36,000 nt of DNA from Glandiceps talaboti (taxonomy: Eukaryota; Hemichordata; Enteropneusta; Spengelidae). Below the pieces are notes generated by a model that did no database searches, had not been told where the DNA came from, and worked only from the letters and a program-made list of their open reading frames with translations. The translations under genes were made by a program, and so were the position numbers. This document shows, in pieces, positions 1-11,538 of this stretch (the first letter of the stretch is position 1; every line of letters starts with the position of its first letter). The stretch is taken from NCBI RefSeq assembly GCF_964340395.1, contig NC_135562.1:12496043-12532042 (forward strand), given 5' to 3'.

Positions 1-645
1 GATCCAGTCAAGTCAATTTCACATAAAACCCCAGTTGTTGTGTTTGATCTTGACACAACGTCACTGAAGCGAGATACAGCTATTTGCCAGATTGCAGCAG
101 AGTATGATGGGGCGTCTTTCGATACGTATGTTGATCCACAGCAAGAATTTGATGATGAGGCGTCTCAAATCAATGGCTTCATATATATAGAGGGCCAGCT
201 CTTCTATAAAGGTGACCAAGTGCAAACTGAAAGTCTGAAAGCAGCGTTAAAGAAATTCATCGAATGGATTCCACAAGATTCTGTTTTGGTTGCCCACAAC
301 AACAAATGTTTCGATGCTCTAGTTCTTGTACGTTGTGCTCAAATATGCAAATTAGAGAAAAAGCTGGAGGAAAAATGTTGTTTTTCAGATTCTTTACCTA
401 TATTCAGAGAGATCTTACGCGACCAACCACGACATTCACTACAAGCATTGGCAGAAGAATACCTTAATGTTCGAGACTACAGGGATCAGCAGTTTAATGC
501 CATAGAGAAAACTAAGATGTTGCGACAATTATTGATGGACGACCACACTTTTGACGAGGTTCATTTACAAAATCATAGCTTCACTGTTGACTACGCTCGG
601 AAAATGGTAGCCTACAAGGACTATTGGGAGTTAGACTTCAACTGA
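1..645 (+). CDS. PML/plex9.1-type DEDDh exonuclease-like protein, copy 1 (5' partial, probable pseudoenzyme)
   Basis: The frame is open from base 1, so the gene or exon begins outside the window; no in-frame ATG precedes the domain here. The domain starts at about base 34 with VVVFDLDTTS, the Exo I motif, in which the usual DxE reads DxD (bases 46-54). Exo II is present as VAHNNKCFDAL. At the Exo III position, where the family has HxAxxD, the sequence is FNAIEK, so both the catalytic His and the last Asp are missing. The protein stops about 30 residues after the domain and lacks the C-terminal region of copy 2. Known: DEDDh enzymes need all five residues for two-metal 3'-5' exonuclease activity. 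Inference: this copy cannot catalyse by that mechanism and may only bind nucleic acid or protein. It resembles copy 3 more than copy 2. The frame is long and conserved, so a recent pseudogene is less likely than a maintained inactive paralogue. Confidence 0.8.
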   Translation, partial: DPVKSISHKTPVVVFDLDTTSLKRDTAICQIAAEYDGASFDTYVDPQQEFDDEASQINGFIYIEGQLFYKGDQVQTESLKAALKKFIEWIPQDSVLVAHNNKCFDALVLVRCAQICKLEKKLEEKCCFSDSLPIFREILRDQPRHSLQALAEEYLNVRDYRDQQFNAIEKTKMLRQLLMDDHTFDEVHLQNHSFTVDYARKMVAYKDYWELDFN

Positions 646-666
646 GAAGCAGACTATGTGACTTAG

Positions 667-674
667 TAGAGAGT

Positions 675-769
<95 letters not shown>
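667..769. repeat. compound (GA)n(GT)n microsatellite
   Basis: A GA run of about 65 bases passes directly into a GT run of about 37 bases. It starts about 20 bases after the stop codon of exonuclease copy 1 and would be in its 3' UTR. Confidence 0.97.
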
Positions 770-772
<3 letters not shown>

Positions 773-817
773 TAGAGGGATAAGATCATCACAGAAATTA
801 ATGTAAGAGATGACTAA

Positions 818-837
818 AATAAAGAATTCAAAATAAA
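818..837 (+). promoter_or_regulatory. candidate polyadenylation signals for exonuclease copy 1
   Basis: Two AATAAA hexamers (818-823 and 832-837) lie about 175 bases after the stop codon of copy 1, beyond the GA/GT microsatellite. Position and sequence fit a 3' end, but cleavage is not shown. Confidence 0.45.
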
Positions 838-1677
<840 letters not shown>

Positions 1678-1770
1678 CAACTATCCTTGTACCCAGACTG
1701 TTACTATTAGTGATTATACCATATAAGTGTTGGACTTTGAAACTTTTTGTCACATTTCAAGTACTATGAC

Positions 1771-2231
1771 ACAATGAATTCTTTCCCTATAGAATCCTCA
1801 CAACAACTTATTAAAAGCCCGCTTGACACAAGTGGCAGGAATATAACATCAACTACCACCCTGAAAACCACGAGGTCGAAGGCACATACATACCAGGAAG
1901 AAGAAAAATGGCTTCGGACGAACACGGAAAGGTCTTAAAAGTGGGGAAAGAAAAGTATCTGTCATGACGAAAACAAACACATTCAAACATAAATTATATC
2001 GCTTACTAGTGCTTAAAGACTGGGGTCAGAAGTCGAGAACTAAGCTACCATTAAAATACGGTCGACTAATTAGGAGGAAAAATAGGACTTCAAATTATTT
2101 GAAGATAAGAAGGAAACGTGACCAACAAAGACAGGAGCAGAAGTCATTAGCTGTATGTGTCACTATCGGCGATAAAGAGCGAACGATGAAGCTATCATTA
2201 CGGAAAACCTTGCCATTGAAAACCACCATGA
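1771..2231 (+). other. possible broken or spliced 5' coding region of exonuclease copy 2
   Basis: Two Lys/Arg-rich open stretches precede the copy 2 frame, one from an ATG at 1771 to a stop at 1938 and one from an ATG at 1964 to a stop at 2317. They lie in successive frames, each shifted by +1 relative to the next, and overlap the start of the copy 2 frame, which has no early ATG. This could be an N-terminal region split by two frameshifts, short exons with introns I cannot place, or non-coding sequence. A further small candidate start is the ATG at 1909 (MASDEHGKV), followed by a GT that could be a donor. Weakly supported. Confidence 0.3.
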
Positions 2232-3518
2232 AAAAAGGTACGGGTAAACTTGGCAACAGCAATCAAGAAAGAAAACGTAGTCGTCCATACAGCACGTTCC
2301 CCATCGCCGAGGATTAGTGAAAAGACCGAAAGAAGAGTGACTCATCGCTACAGAAGCAAACGGAACCAGGACGAAGACGATATCTGCGAAATCCCTACTC
2401 TGAAAAAGAGCAAAGTTAAGGTGAATCAAAAATTTGAATATTCTTCAAAAAAATTAAAACATCGCCAAAGACATCAATTACCGATTGTTAAGCAAAGAGA
2501 ACACTCGCATACAAAGGATTGTGATGGTATTTCTGATAAACAAAACATAATTATTCAAGCTTGGAAAAACAAACCAAAGAAGGAAAAACATATTCTCTCT
2601 ATGTACGCTGAGGCTGTTAACATAGGTTGCAACAGAGCCCTCCTAAAGAAAACACCATCACAAAAGTCAAAACCACATGTAGTTGTCTTCGATCTTGAAA
2701 CTACATCGTGTTATTTGGATTCAGCTACCATTTGTCAAATCGCGGCAGAGTGTGATGACAAATCTTTTGATGTATATGTCGCCCCCCAACAGGAAATTGA
2801 TCCCTGGGCAACAGCAGTCAATCATCTCACTTATAGAAAGGGTGAGCTCCACTACAAAGGCAAGCAAGTAAACACTGTATGTCCAGAAGAAGCCCTGAAG
2901 AAATTCATCAAATGGATCCCCCAAAATTCTGTATTGGTAGCTCACTGTAACAAACGTTTTGATGCACAAATCCTAGTACGATGTGCACAAGAATTAGAAC
3001 TAGACAAGCGTTTAGAGAATAGATGTTATTTTTCAGACACCCATCCCATATTTAAAGAAAAATTGCCTGGTAGAATATCGTATTCTCTAATGGCATTGGT
3101 GGAACAGAGTCTTGGTGATACTGATTGGGAAGCACATAATGCCATTGACGATGTGAAGGTGTTGCGTCAGTTGATGACAAAAACCACTGTTGACTATGCA
3201 GACCTGGAGAAACATAGCTTCACGGTTGACTGTGTTCGAAATAGGATCGGGATCAGAGCAACAATGTGGGAAAACTTACCAACACTTTTTCAGCTTATTT
3301 CCGAAAAGGTTATCACACAATACATGGCTGAGAAAATAGCCAAGTCTGGACTAACCTTTGGGCACTTGAATACAGCATTTATGGAAGATGAACAGTTTGG
3401 TCTTACACGACTATTGTCAGAGATACAGCCTGATGGGAAACCAAGGGTTACGAAGACCAAGAGAATCATTCGTAATATCGCATCGTATTTCGAAGAAGCA
3501 CAAAACAACACTGAGTAA
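2232..3518 (+). CDS. PML/plex9.1-type DEDDh exonuclease, copy 2 (catalytic residues intact)
   Basis: The frame is open from 2232, after a TGA at 2229. Its first ATG is at 2601, giving 305 residues, so the true 5' end is unresolved (initiation at 2601 or an upstream exon). Residue numbers below count from the codon at 2250. Residues 1-135 are basic and probably disordered, with an acidic-hydrophobic patch EDDICEIPTL. The exonuclease domain runs from about 145 to 325. Exo I is VVFDLETTS (Asp148, Glu150), Exo II is VAHCNKRFDAQ (Asp238) and Exo III is HNAIDD (His296, Asp301), so all five DEDDh residues are present. A C-terminal region of about 95 residues (about 328-422, including MAEKIAKSGL and KTKRIIRNI) resembles the tail I recall from PML/plex9.1-type exonucleases. 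Known: DEDDh enzymes degrade DNA or RNA 3'-5' using two metals. Substrate and cellular role cannot be read from sequence. It sits between two paralogues that have lost Exo III. Confidence 0.85.
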   Translation, partial: KKVRVNLATAIKKENVVVHTARSPSPRISEKTERRVTHRYRSKRNQDEDDICEIPTLKKSKVKVNQKFEYSSKKLKHRQRHQLPIVKQREHSHTKDCDGISDKQNIIIQAWKNKPKKEKHILSMYAEAVNIGCNRALLKKTPSQKSKPHVVVFDLETTSCYLDSATICQIAAECDDKSFDVYVAPQQEIDPWATAVNHLTYRKGELHYKGKQVNTVCPEEALKKFIKWIPQNSVLVAHCNKRFDAQILVRCAQELELDKRLENRCYFSDTHPIFKEKLPGRISYSLMALVEQSLGDTDWEAHNAIDDVKVLRQLMTKTTVDYADLEKHSFTVDCVRNRIGIRATMWENLPTLFQLISEKVITQYMAEKIAKSGLTFGHLNTAFMEDEQFGLTRLLSEIQPDGKPRVTKTKRIIRNIASYFEEAQNNTE

Positions 3519-6472
3519 CCGTTTACAGTAAAAACAGGCCATCTCAAGATAGAATGACGAAAGTTAATGGATTTGATAGAACCATTTGCATTATGCTCGG
3601 CAATGGACATGAACTTCAATAACTAAACATGAAACGCAAATGGAATGCCTAGAAAAAGTACTTGCGCAATTATATCCGAAGAACTTCTTACGAACTGTAT
3701 TATGAGTGGATTACTTGCATATAGTTAGCATGCTAGCATCAGGAAAGTTCGAGATCCTAGTACAAACCTGCTTGACTAACATGTAGTGGTACTATGGTTT
3801 GAAGTTCTTACTTAGACATGGTAATACATATAGCCTGCTGACCAACATGTCATGGGACTATGGTTTCAAGTTCCTGGTGTAAACTAGGATTCTCTTGAAA
3901 GCTTATCTCAATAGCTTAGATGTATAATTGACTGACGGGCAGTTTCCTTTAGTTTTTGCAAAATAATGTCAAGAAATTTTATTTGATTGGTCTTGATGTG
4001 TATCATAGTATACAATGTATAAGAAATTGTTTTGTGGAAGAATGACATCACACACGAAGTCAAAGGCTCAAGAGAAAATCACCAATTAATTGGTTATGGT
4101 GATATCTCCACAATATATTGTTGGACATGATTTATTTGAACAAATAAAATTGCGACCTGCACTATTTACATTTTATGGGACGAAATTTTACCTTATTTGT
4201 ATATACTCTAATGTATCCGTGTCATCACGAACATATGCCCATCTGCGCATGTCTATTATGCTTTGAATTTATATTCAGTCTATTCAGTTACTCTATTCGT
4301 GTCAGCACAAACATTTGCATGTCTGCGCACGCCTTTTATGGTTTGGAATTTGCCGGGGGTGAGTGGAATTTTGTTTACAACGAACGTCATTGCTCACTGT
4401 TCGCTGATCACATAATCAGTCTACTTATACTTACCCGTATATTATTCAAGCACCACGGTTTCTTTTGAATACCCCAACAGGTCTGCAGTTTACATATATG
4501 ATCTGAGTTGGAGTTAATACCAGGTAAGGACTATAGGCCGTGTGATAGGAGTGCCAGACTTCAACTCGAACTCTCAAAATTCTAGAAAGACTTCAATGTC
4601 ATTTCAGATATATATGTTCACTACATACTGTTCCCAACGTAAGATGTCCAAATCGCATATTCAGTTCAGGGAATTGTTGTTCAAGGAATCTAAAGTAAAT
4701 TATTTTTAAAGAGAAACTTATTATTTCAACACTGCATCTATATATCACGAAATTGTGTTCGGGGTATTAGTTGATATTGCATTGTAGTGTTTCGGAAGCA
4801 GCCGTCTGAGAATTGTTAATGAGTGCATGCAGAGTTCGGAAGTCTGACTGGGTTACATGGTAAATTCAGTTCTTAGTATTTAATATAGGCCTGTTATTTC
4901 ATCATAAATTTATTGGTTAACTATGAATTAATGCAGGGCTAATATTTAATAATAATAAATTTGCATTGGGACATGGTTTAATACTTCATTTTAGTTAGCC
5001 TCACAAGGGACGACTTCACACTACGAAAAGTACAATTTATCCACCATTTCTTAGGCATACACAAATTTTACCCTAGCTGTGCATGACAAACCTGACGTTC
5101 ATGTCTGTCCAGAGGTAGACCAAGACGAAGTACCACTTTGAATGTCTATAGCCCTACAGGGCAGGTATCACCATGGATAAATAAAGGCAAAGGTGGAACG
5201 CCATATTCGCACGGCCTGCAGCCGTGCACAACCTTTACTCCGAATGGAACGACGTGGTCAAACAAGACTTTTAGTTCAGTTGATCAGTGCACAAAATACA
5301 CAAGCATATTTGTTACATTGTGCTTTGAGTCAAATTATCAGCCGTATCAACAGTAACACCCGTAGAAATTACCTGCTTTCTTAAATTTGTTTACTTTCGG
5401 TTTGCATTGCTTTTGTTTAAGTTTTCACTGAATACCCGAGTCGATATTTTCCAAGAATTGTGGAAAAGTGAAAACGCTAATTTTTACTTAAAAGTGAAAG
5501 AACAAACCAATACATTAAAAGTACTGTGGATAATTCCATTTCATATTCTGCAAAACATTGTCAGGTCCGTATAAATGGTTGGATACCTAAACAGTCTAAT
5601 TCATTAGGGAGAACTTTTTTTACTGAAACAAAATCACGTGTTTGTCAAAATATCAAATGAGTATGCAGATGAAATGTTGAAAAATAGGTTTTCACGATAA
5701 AAACTACAATTTTCCTTAAGTCAAGTTCATTTGTATTTGCCATATAACCCATATAAACCATACAGGTCTCTGAACGCTGTAATCATAAATCATTTCAGAT
5801 TAAGTGCCAATCGAGGTAAACATCAGGTGTTATACATTAACTGATGGCATAGTATGTTTAAGAGGTTTCCTGTCACCCGCTGACTATAGATCGGTAGAAC
5901 TGCGTGACTGTGTGCACTGAAGCATTACATAAGGAACTACTTGTACATTGAAATTCGATGCCACCATGTCCACAAAGAACACACAACATATAAACAGAAA
6001 TATATCATTCTTTCTCACAACAGTTCTTTACTTATTTCACTTTTATGATATCACAACGACTAGAAACATTCCTTTGTGCTGTGACGATGAAATTGAGATA
6101 CCATATACTGGGTGTCGTTTAAGTAAAATGTCAACGTGAATCCCTATCTTTCTGAATTAGTACACTATATTGTGGTTGTATTTCACTAGTGCTGTAATAA
6201 TTGTTTTGTTACATTAGAAATATCTCCTATAATGACTCTGTCATGTTTCTTCCAGTAGAGCAAAACTACACAGTTATTGGACTCCATATGCTACTGAATC
6301 AAAAGACAGAGAGAAAATGAGATACGTCCCATATTCCATGCTTAGAAGGATTCAAAATTTAATTCAAAATCACGAAGCCGTGCATTTATGAACACAAGAA
6401 GAGCTTCTTCAGAGCGTTTGTCACATCTCTATCAAAATCCCTGTGGAAAAGTGATAAATGTGAACAAGGGGA
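3519..6472. other. intergenic region between exonuclease copies 2 and 3
   Basis: No convincing gene on either strand. It holds two degenerate tandem duplications of about 75-80 bp (near 3755-3875 and 4210-4350) and a small perfect palindrome (GCACGGCCTGCAGCCGTGC, near 5207). The 97-residue frame at 4175-4468 follows the second duplication and shows no family features. The 5' end or promoter of copy 3 should lie in the last part, but I see no clear TATA box or initiator. Confidence 0.5.
4143..4148 (+). promoter_or_regulatory. candidate polyadenylation signal for exonuclease copy 2
   Basis: AATAAA about 625 bases after the stop at 3518. It was the first plain hexamer I noticed downstream on this strand; use is not shown. 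Confidence 0.3.
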
Positions 6473-8815
6473 ATGCTACAAAACAGGGAACAGTTTAATT
6501 GGACAAACATGCATAATCCAAAGGTATCTAGCGCTTCAGATATGACATTCAATAACAAACGTAAAGTGGATCCACTACATTCTGGTCCATCGATTGTCAA
6601 AGGCTCTAATGAAAAATTATCTGATATGAGATACAGCCATCCTACAATTAGGAAGAGAGAGACAGCCTACAAATGGCAACATGAAGACCTGAACATCAAT
6701 GTCGAGAAGGCAACACAAAAATGCAACAAAACAAGTGAAATTTATGTCGATAATACTGTTGTTGTCCCTTCGAATAAACATAATTCAATCACATTCCAAA
6801 GAATGGTAGGTCAGAACCAGAAACAGGGAGGTATTATAGAGATCCCGCCTCTTTGGGAAGGCCGCCAAAAATTTCAAAAATTTAGCGTTGGGGCCATGAA
6901 CACATCAAACAAAGAGGTAAAAATCAAGAAGAGCAAAGAACAAACATATACAGCAAAAGCGATCACACCACCCAAAATAACGTCTCCGGTCAGTGCAATC
7001 GAATATGGTCATCCCCCAGTGAGGAGCACACCTTTAAAAGATAATGGTACAAAGGAGATGGAGACACCCTTCAATTATGCCAACATGGCCATGAAGCAAA
7101 CACAGAACGAAAAGGATCCACTGGCACCCGAAATAATTTGTATTGAAGATGATGGTGAATATCCCATGGAAACATTGCCTACATCAAGTCATGAACTACG
7201 CACATATTCCCTAAGCCCGAGCAGTTTTCTAGAGATGGTCATAAAAAATGAAAGTAATGTTTGTCAGTCTTTCGACCATGAATCAACAGTTGATATAGAT
7301 GGTGGAAGAACAGCACTTCATTACAAGAGTCGTACAGCCAAGAAGAGAAAGATGAATGATAATGTTGAAACTCAGCATCACAACAAACACACTGTGAAAC
7401 GAAGAAAGAAAATGGACCTCGAGGGAAAGACACACAATCATGAAATTGTCGACCCTTCCACAATCTTTAAACGAAACTCAGTACCAATCAAAGAAGGCTT
7501 AAAGAAGAAGAGGGAGGAGGAGAAGGAGAAGAGGAGGAAACAGAACGATGGGCATGCAAACACAACCACAAAACATAAACAGCGCAAAAAGGATCATCAG
7601 GCAGCCGAAATAATTTGTATTGGATCAGAAGATGGTAATGTTCGAGAGTCATTCGACCATGCATCAAAGTTTTGTAAAGATGGTGAAAGAACAGCACTTC
7701 ATCACAAGAGTCACACTGCCAAGAAGAGAAAGATGAATGATAGCGTCGAGTCTCAACATCACAACAAACACACTGTGAAACGAAGAAAGAAAATGGACCA
7801 CAGGGGAAAGTCACATATCCATGAAATTGTAGGCCCTTCCACAACCTTCAACCAAAATCCAGTACCAATCAAAGAAGGTTCAGAGAAGAAGAAAAAACAC
7901 AAAAATGGGGACCGTGTCATCAAAGTAGAAAATTCAGAAACCAGACTAAGTGAAGGGAATCAGAATGTCATGACAGATGGTAGTTGGAGAGTTGGACATA
8001 CTGGATGTGAATCTAAAAATCCGTCATCCAATGTACATGAGGATATTGATACTAATTTTGAGGCTGGTGAATTTGACCATGAATCTTCAACATCAACATT
8101 GAGATTAGTCCCAGTTCAAACAATCACATCTGAAACACCCGTTGTCATATATGATCTTGAAACAACGTCACTAGCCCGTGGCACTACAATCTGTCAAATC
8201 GCAGCAGAATGTGAGGGGTATAACTCCTTCGATGTATACGCCGACCCACAGCAGAAGATTGAACCTAATGCTTCCAGGATCAACGGTCTTGCATATTCAG
8301 AGGGTAAGCTATTCTATAAAGGTAACCAAGTACCAATTAAACATCCGAAAGAGGCCTTGAAGAAATTTATCGATTGGATTCCACAGGATGCTGTCCTTGT
8401 TGCCCATAACAACAGACGCTTCGATTCCCGAGTTCTTGTACGCTGTGCTATGAAGAACGACTTAGATGAATACTTGGCAGCTAAATGCTGTTTTTCTGAT
8501 TCTCTATCTATATTCAGAGACATTTTACCAAACGATGAAGCTCATTCTTTATTAGCATTGGGAAAACGCCACCTTCCAAGTAGAGATTATTGGAATCGGA
8601 ACTTTAACTCTATTCATAAAGCAAGGGTTCTACAAAAGTTGATGAAGAAATACCATGTTACTTATAAGAAGCTGAAGAAACACAGCTTCTCCATTGATTT
8701 CATCCGGCAATCAATAAGATTGATGGATGAAAATAACTCATCAGGAAACAGTCGTACATTCAAAAGTAAGGCCATGAAGAAGATACAGTCAGAACTCTGT
8801 AAATCAGGAATATGA
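6473..8815 (+). CDS. PML/plex9.1-type DEDDh exonuclease-like protein, copy 3, with long basic SIM-bearing N-terminus (probable pseudoenzyme)
   Basis: Uninterrupted 780-residue frame starting at an ATG. Residues 1-550 are low-complexity, Lys/His-rich and probably disordered, with clusters such as KKRKMND and KRRKKMD that could act as nuclear localisation signals. About 100 residues are repeated directly (about 266-346 and 393-470). PEIICIEDDGE (core 221-224) and AEIICIGSEDG (core 380-383) match the SUMO-interacting-motif pattern of a hydrophobic core followed by acidic residues. GGIIEIPPL resembles the EIPTL patch of copy 2. The exonuclease domain starts at about 557. Exo I is VVIYDLETTS (Asp561, Glu563) and Exo II is VAHNNRRFDSR (Asp651), but Exo III reads FNSIHK (Phe711, Lys716), so His and Asp are lost. 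Only about 40 residues follow residue 740, ending in KSGI, a truncated version of the copy 2 tail. Inference: a nuclear, SUMO-binding, catalytically dead member of the family; PML itself combines a SIM with this type of domain. Confidence 0.83.
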   Translation: MLQNREQFNWTNMHNPKVSSASDMTFNNKRKVDPLHSGPSIVKGSNEKLSDMRYSHPTIRKRETAYKWQHEDLNINVEKATQKCNKTSEIYVDNTVVVPSNKHNSITFQRMVGQNQKQGGIIEIPPLWEGRQKFQKFSVGAMNTSNKEVKIKKSKEQTYTAKAITPPKITSPVSAIEYGHPPVRSTPLKDNGTKEMETPFNYANMAMKQTQNEKDPLAPEIICIEDDGEYPMETLPTSSHELRTYSLSPSSFLEMVIKNESNVCQSFDHESTVDIDGGRTALHYKSRTAKKRKMNDNVETQHHNKHTVKRRKKMDLEGKTHNHEIVDPSTIFKRNSVPIKEGLKKKREEEKEKRRKQNDGHANTTTKHKQRKKDHQAAEIICIGSEDGNVRESFDHASKFCKDGERTALHHKSHTAKKRKMNDSVESQHHNKHTVKRRKKMDHRGKSHIHEIVGPSTTFNQNPVPIKEGSEKKKKHKNGDRVIKVENSETRLSEGNQNVMTDGSWRVGHTGCESKNPSSNVHEDIDTNFEAGEFDHESSTSTLRLVPVQTITSETPVVIYDLETTSLARGTTICQIAAECEGYNSFDVYADPQQKIEPNASRINGLAYSEGKLFYKGNQVPIKHPKEALKKFIDWIPQDAVLVAHNNRRFDSRVLVRCAMKNDLDEYLAAKCCFSDSLSIFRDILPNDEAHSLLALGKRHLPSRDYWNRNFNSIHKARVLQKLMKKYHVTYKKLKKHSFSIDFIRQSIRLMDENNSSGNSRTFKSKAMKKIQSELCKSGI
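7265..7885 (+). repeat. internal direct repeat within exonuclease copy 3 coding region
   Basis: Two in-frame units, about 7265-7505 and 7645-7885, share peptides such as HHNKHTVKRRKKMD and AKKRKMND, and also similar third-codon positions, which points to a fairly recent duplication. A Lys/Glu/Arg-rich linker separates them. Confidence 0.85.
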
Positions 8816-9555
8816 ATATTCTGAAGTGAAAGTGAAAATAGGAAACAGGAAAATGTGATACTTTTAGGCCATTTTAAGGAAAAGAAATACTAAGATCCAA
8901 TCCTAGTACCAAGAACTGTTATAAATTACAGACAAACCATGCGTTATACCAAAGGTGTAAATTTCTTAGGTCATTTGCCATTATAACATTGTATGTCATG
9001 AGATAACACCACCATCGTGCCCCTGGAGTGTGAAAATAGCGGTCGCATAGCAGAATTACATAACTTGTGAAGTTGAGAACTCATTCTGAAATCTTTTCTA
9101 CCAAGAGAATGTTGTATCATTATAGCAATGCCAATATAATACATGACCCCAATATGGCCTTGCACTGAAACTATTTGTTCAAACTTTGTATGATGACATT
9201 GACATTGTTGTCACAAACTCTAAGTTTTAGATCGTTCTTCATAAGGGTCTGTTGTTATTGGTCAGCAGCTGAGGTATGGTGGGTGGTGGCAATGTATAGT
9301 TTTGAAAGAGGAGGGAAACTTATACTTGTCAGTTAACAAATTTAAATTGTACATTTGTGGGTTGTTGACAATATTTTGCTATCAAAGATAAGCAGAATTA
9401 AATTGAAAATACAAAAACGCCAAAAAAAGAGGAAATTGTTCGAGTTACAGTATTTTTGGTCTTAACCTTATTGTGTTGTGTGCAAAACCTGTTGTGTTCA
9501 CGAGTTCAAATGAAATAAGCCAAAATAACTCCTAAACAAGTTTGTTTAAAACTCA

Positions 9556-9561
9556 AATAAA
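9556..9561 (+). promoter_or_regulatory. candidate polyadenylation signal for exonuclease copy 3
   Basis: AATAAA about 740 bases after the stop at 8815. Weak evidence; closer non-canonical signals may be used. Confidence 0.25.
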
Positions 9562-9858
9562 ATGAAAGATTGTAACTTGTATTAATCATTGAGCTTCATT
9601 CATTTTCAAATCATTTTAGTCAGTACATTTAAGTTTTGCATTGGACACCTAAAATAATTGCCATTATCCCAGCCAGGTTCAACAAAAATATGGAATATAT
9701 ACTCTGGTCGCTCTCCGTCATGACAACGCGCTTCTATGTCGCGACAACGAGTGTCTACTACGTCACTGGTTCTGCTGTGTTTGAAGTACGAGTCAAAACA
9801 TTCAAATTGCCATTACTTTCTATGATATTTCTTTGATATTACTGGCGCTGGTATAATT

Positions 9859-10011
9859 ATGTTATTGTCCAATATTTTTTCTTCATTACACAGGAAAATA
9901 CTCGAGACCTAGGGGTTGTCACTACTAGTCGCTAAACGAGTAGTGACAAAGGCCCCTTAGGCCACTCGTATTTTCCTTGGCTGAACGAAGGAAAATATTG
10001 GGGAATAACAT
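9859..10011. mobile_element. short foldback (MITE-like) element
   Basis: The two ends are near-perfect inverted repeats: ATGTTATTGTCCAATATTTT on the left, and its complement with two mismatches on the right (AAAATATTGGGGAATAACAT). Inside, GGAAAATACTCG and the segment around GTCACTACT pair with matching inverted copies around a short loop near 9932-9938, so nearly the whole 153 bp can fold into one hairpin. There is no coding capacity. It is either a non-autonomous foldback transposon or a structured repeat; the superfamily is unknown. Confidence 0.6.
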
Positions 10012-10904
10012 CTAAATATATCCTTCTGATATGCTTTGCCCCATGTTTCACTTTGCACATCTCAGTGCGCATGCGAACTTGATGTAGTATTATTAATTAC
10101 ATTATATTTGTTTAAATAGTCAGAATACAAAATACAGTTAGGAGCTCCTGGTCTTTAGACAATAGCTTCAGCATTGCTTGGGCTAGGGTTGAAGACATTA
10201 TGATCGCCTCACTTTGTTTCCTCGCACGAGTGTACAGAAGACCTCTTCTGAGCCAGATTTGTCTATTTTTATATACTATAACTATATTTCAGAGAGGTTA
10301 CACGGTACAGGGTTGGTGAAAATGATTTGTTGTGTCACCTAAACATTAAGGAATACAAATAAAGCAAAATTAGCTCTCCTTTGTTCCCCTTTAATAGTTC
10401 GTGAAAGGGCGGTTGAAGCTATTGACTTCAACATAAGATTTTTCACTTCAGAGAAAAGGGTATGAAAGGAATGATGACAATATTAAGTATTCTCTTGTAT
10501 ACATGTTGCACTGCAAAGCTCATATTATGCCAATATGCTTTGTTTACATCTATGAAAATATCTTTATTGCACCATATTCAGTTAGTAAATAAGAATACAC
10601 AATAAATGTAAATAAAATACTAATAAACACGTATACATAAATCAACTTAATCTGGCCACTATTACACATGCGCATTGAGTTACAGTTCATGGCTGAACCT
10701 TTCAAAATGAATTGCTATGTCCGTACGCATCCGTATTATTTTTTTACATTATGCGCAAGCGCAGCTAACATTGGTGAACATGTAGATTACAGTTTTTATT
10801 CATAGCACGGTGTCCCGACCATCCAAACAATGGAGGTCTTTAACCTCCCAAACTGTAATTTCTTTCTATGTAAGGAGTATGAAATCTGTCTCATCTTTAT
10901 ACTG
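10012..10904. other. intergenic stretch without a recognisable gene
   Basis: AT-rich sequence with no long frame on either strand and no repeat I can define. Confidence 0.5.
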
Positions 10905-10908
10905 GGTA

Positions 10909-10984
<76 letters not shown>

Positions 10985-11006
10985 ATGGGTGGATGGATGG
11001 ATTGAT

Positions 11007-11089
<83 letters not shown>

Positions 11090-11109
11090 GAGGAAGGGAG
11101 GGATGGATG

Positions 11110-11164
<55 letters not shown>

Positions 11165-11323
11165 GATGGATGGATAGACAGGCAGACTGACAGACAGACA
11201 ATAGATACATACATACATACATAATTATATACATACATACATAGATACATTCACACAGATACATACATACATGCATGCATGCATGCATGTATGCATACAT
11301 ACATACATACATACATACATACA

Positions 11324-11389
<66 letters not shown>

Positions 11390-11501
11390 CATACATAGAT
11401 AAATAGATAGTTGGATATAGATAGCTAGACTGAGACAGACATACACGTCTATACATACACAGGTAGATATATACACATAAAGATAGTAGATAGTTAGAGA
11501 C

Positions 11502-11538
<37 letters not shown>

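Noticed and set aside
4175-4468. 97-residue Cys-rich frame
   Set aside because: It covers a local tandem duplication, has no signal or family pattern, and lies between genes without splice or 3' support.
5138-5384. Two overlapping ~65-residue frames
   Set aside because: No recognisable family, overlapping frames, and low length for this composition.
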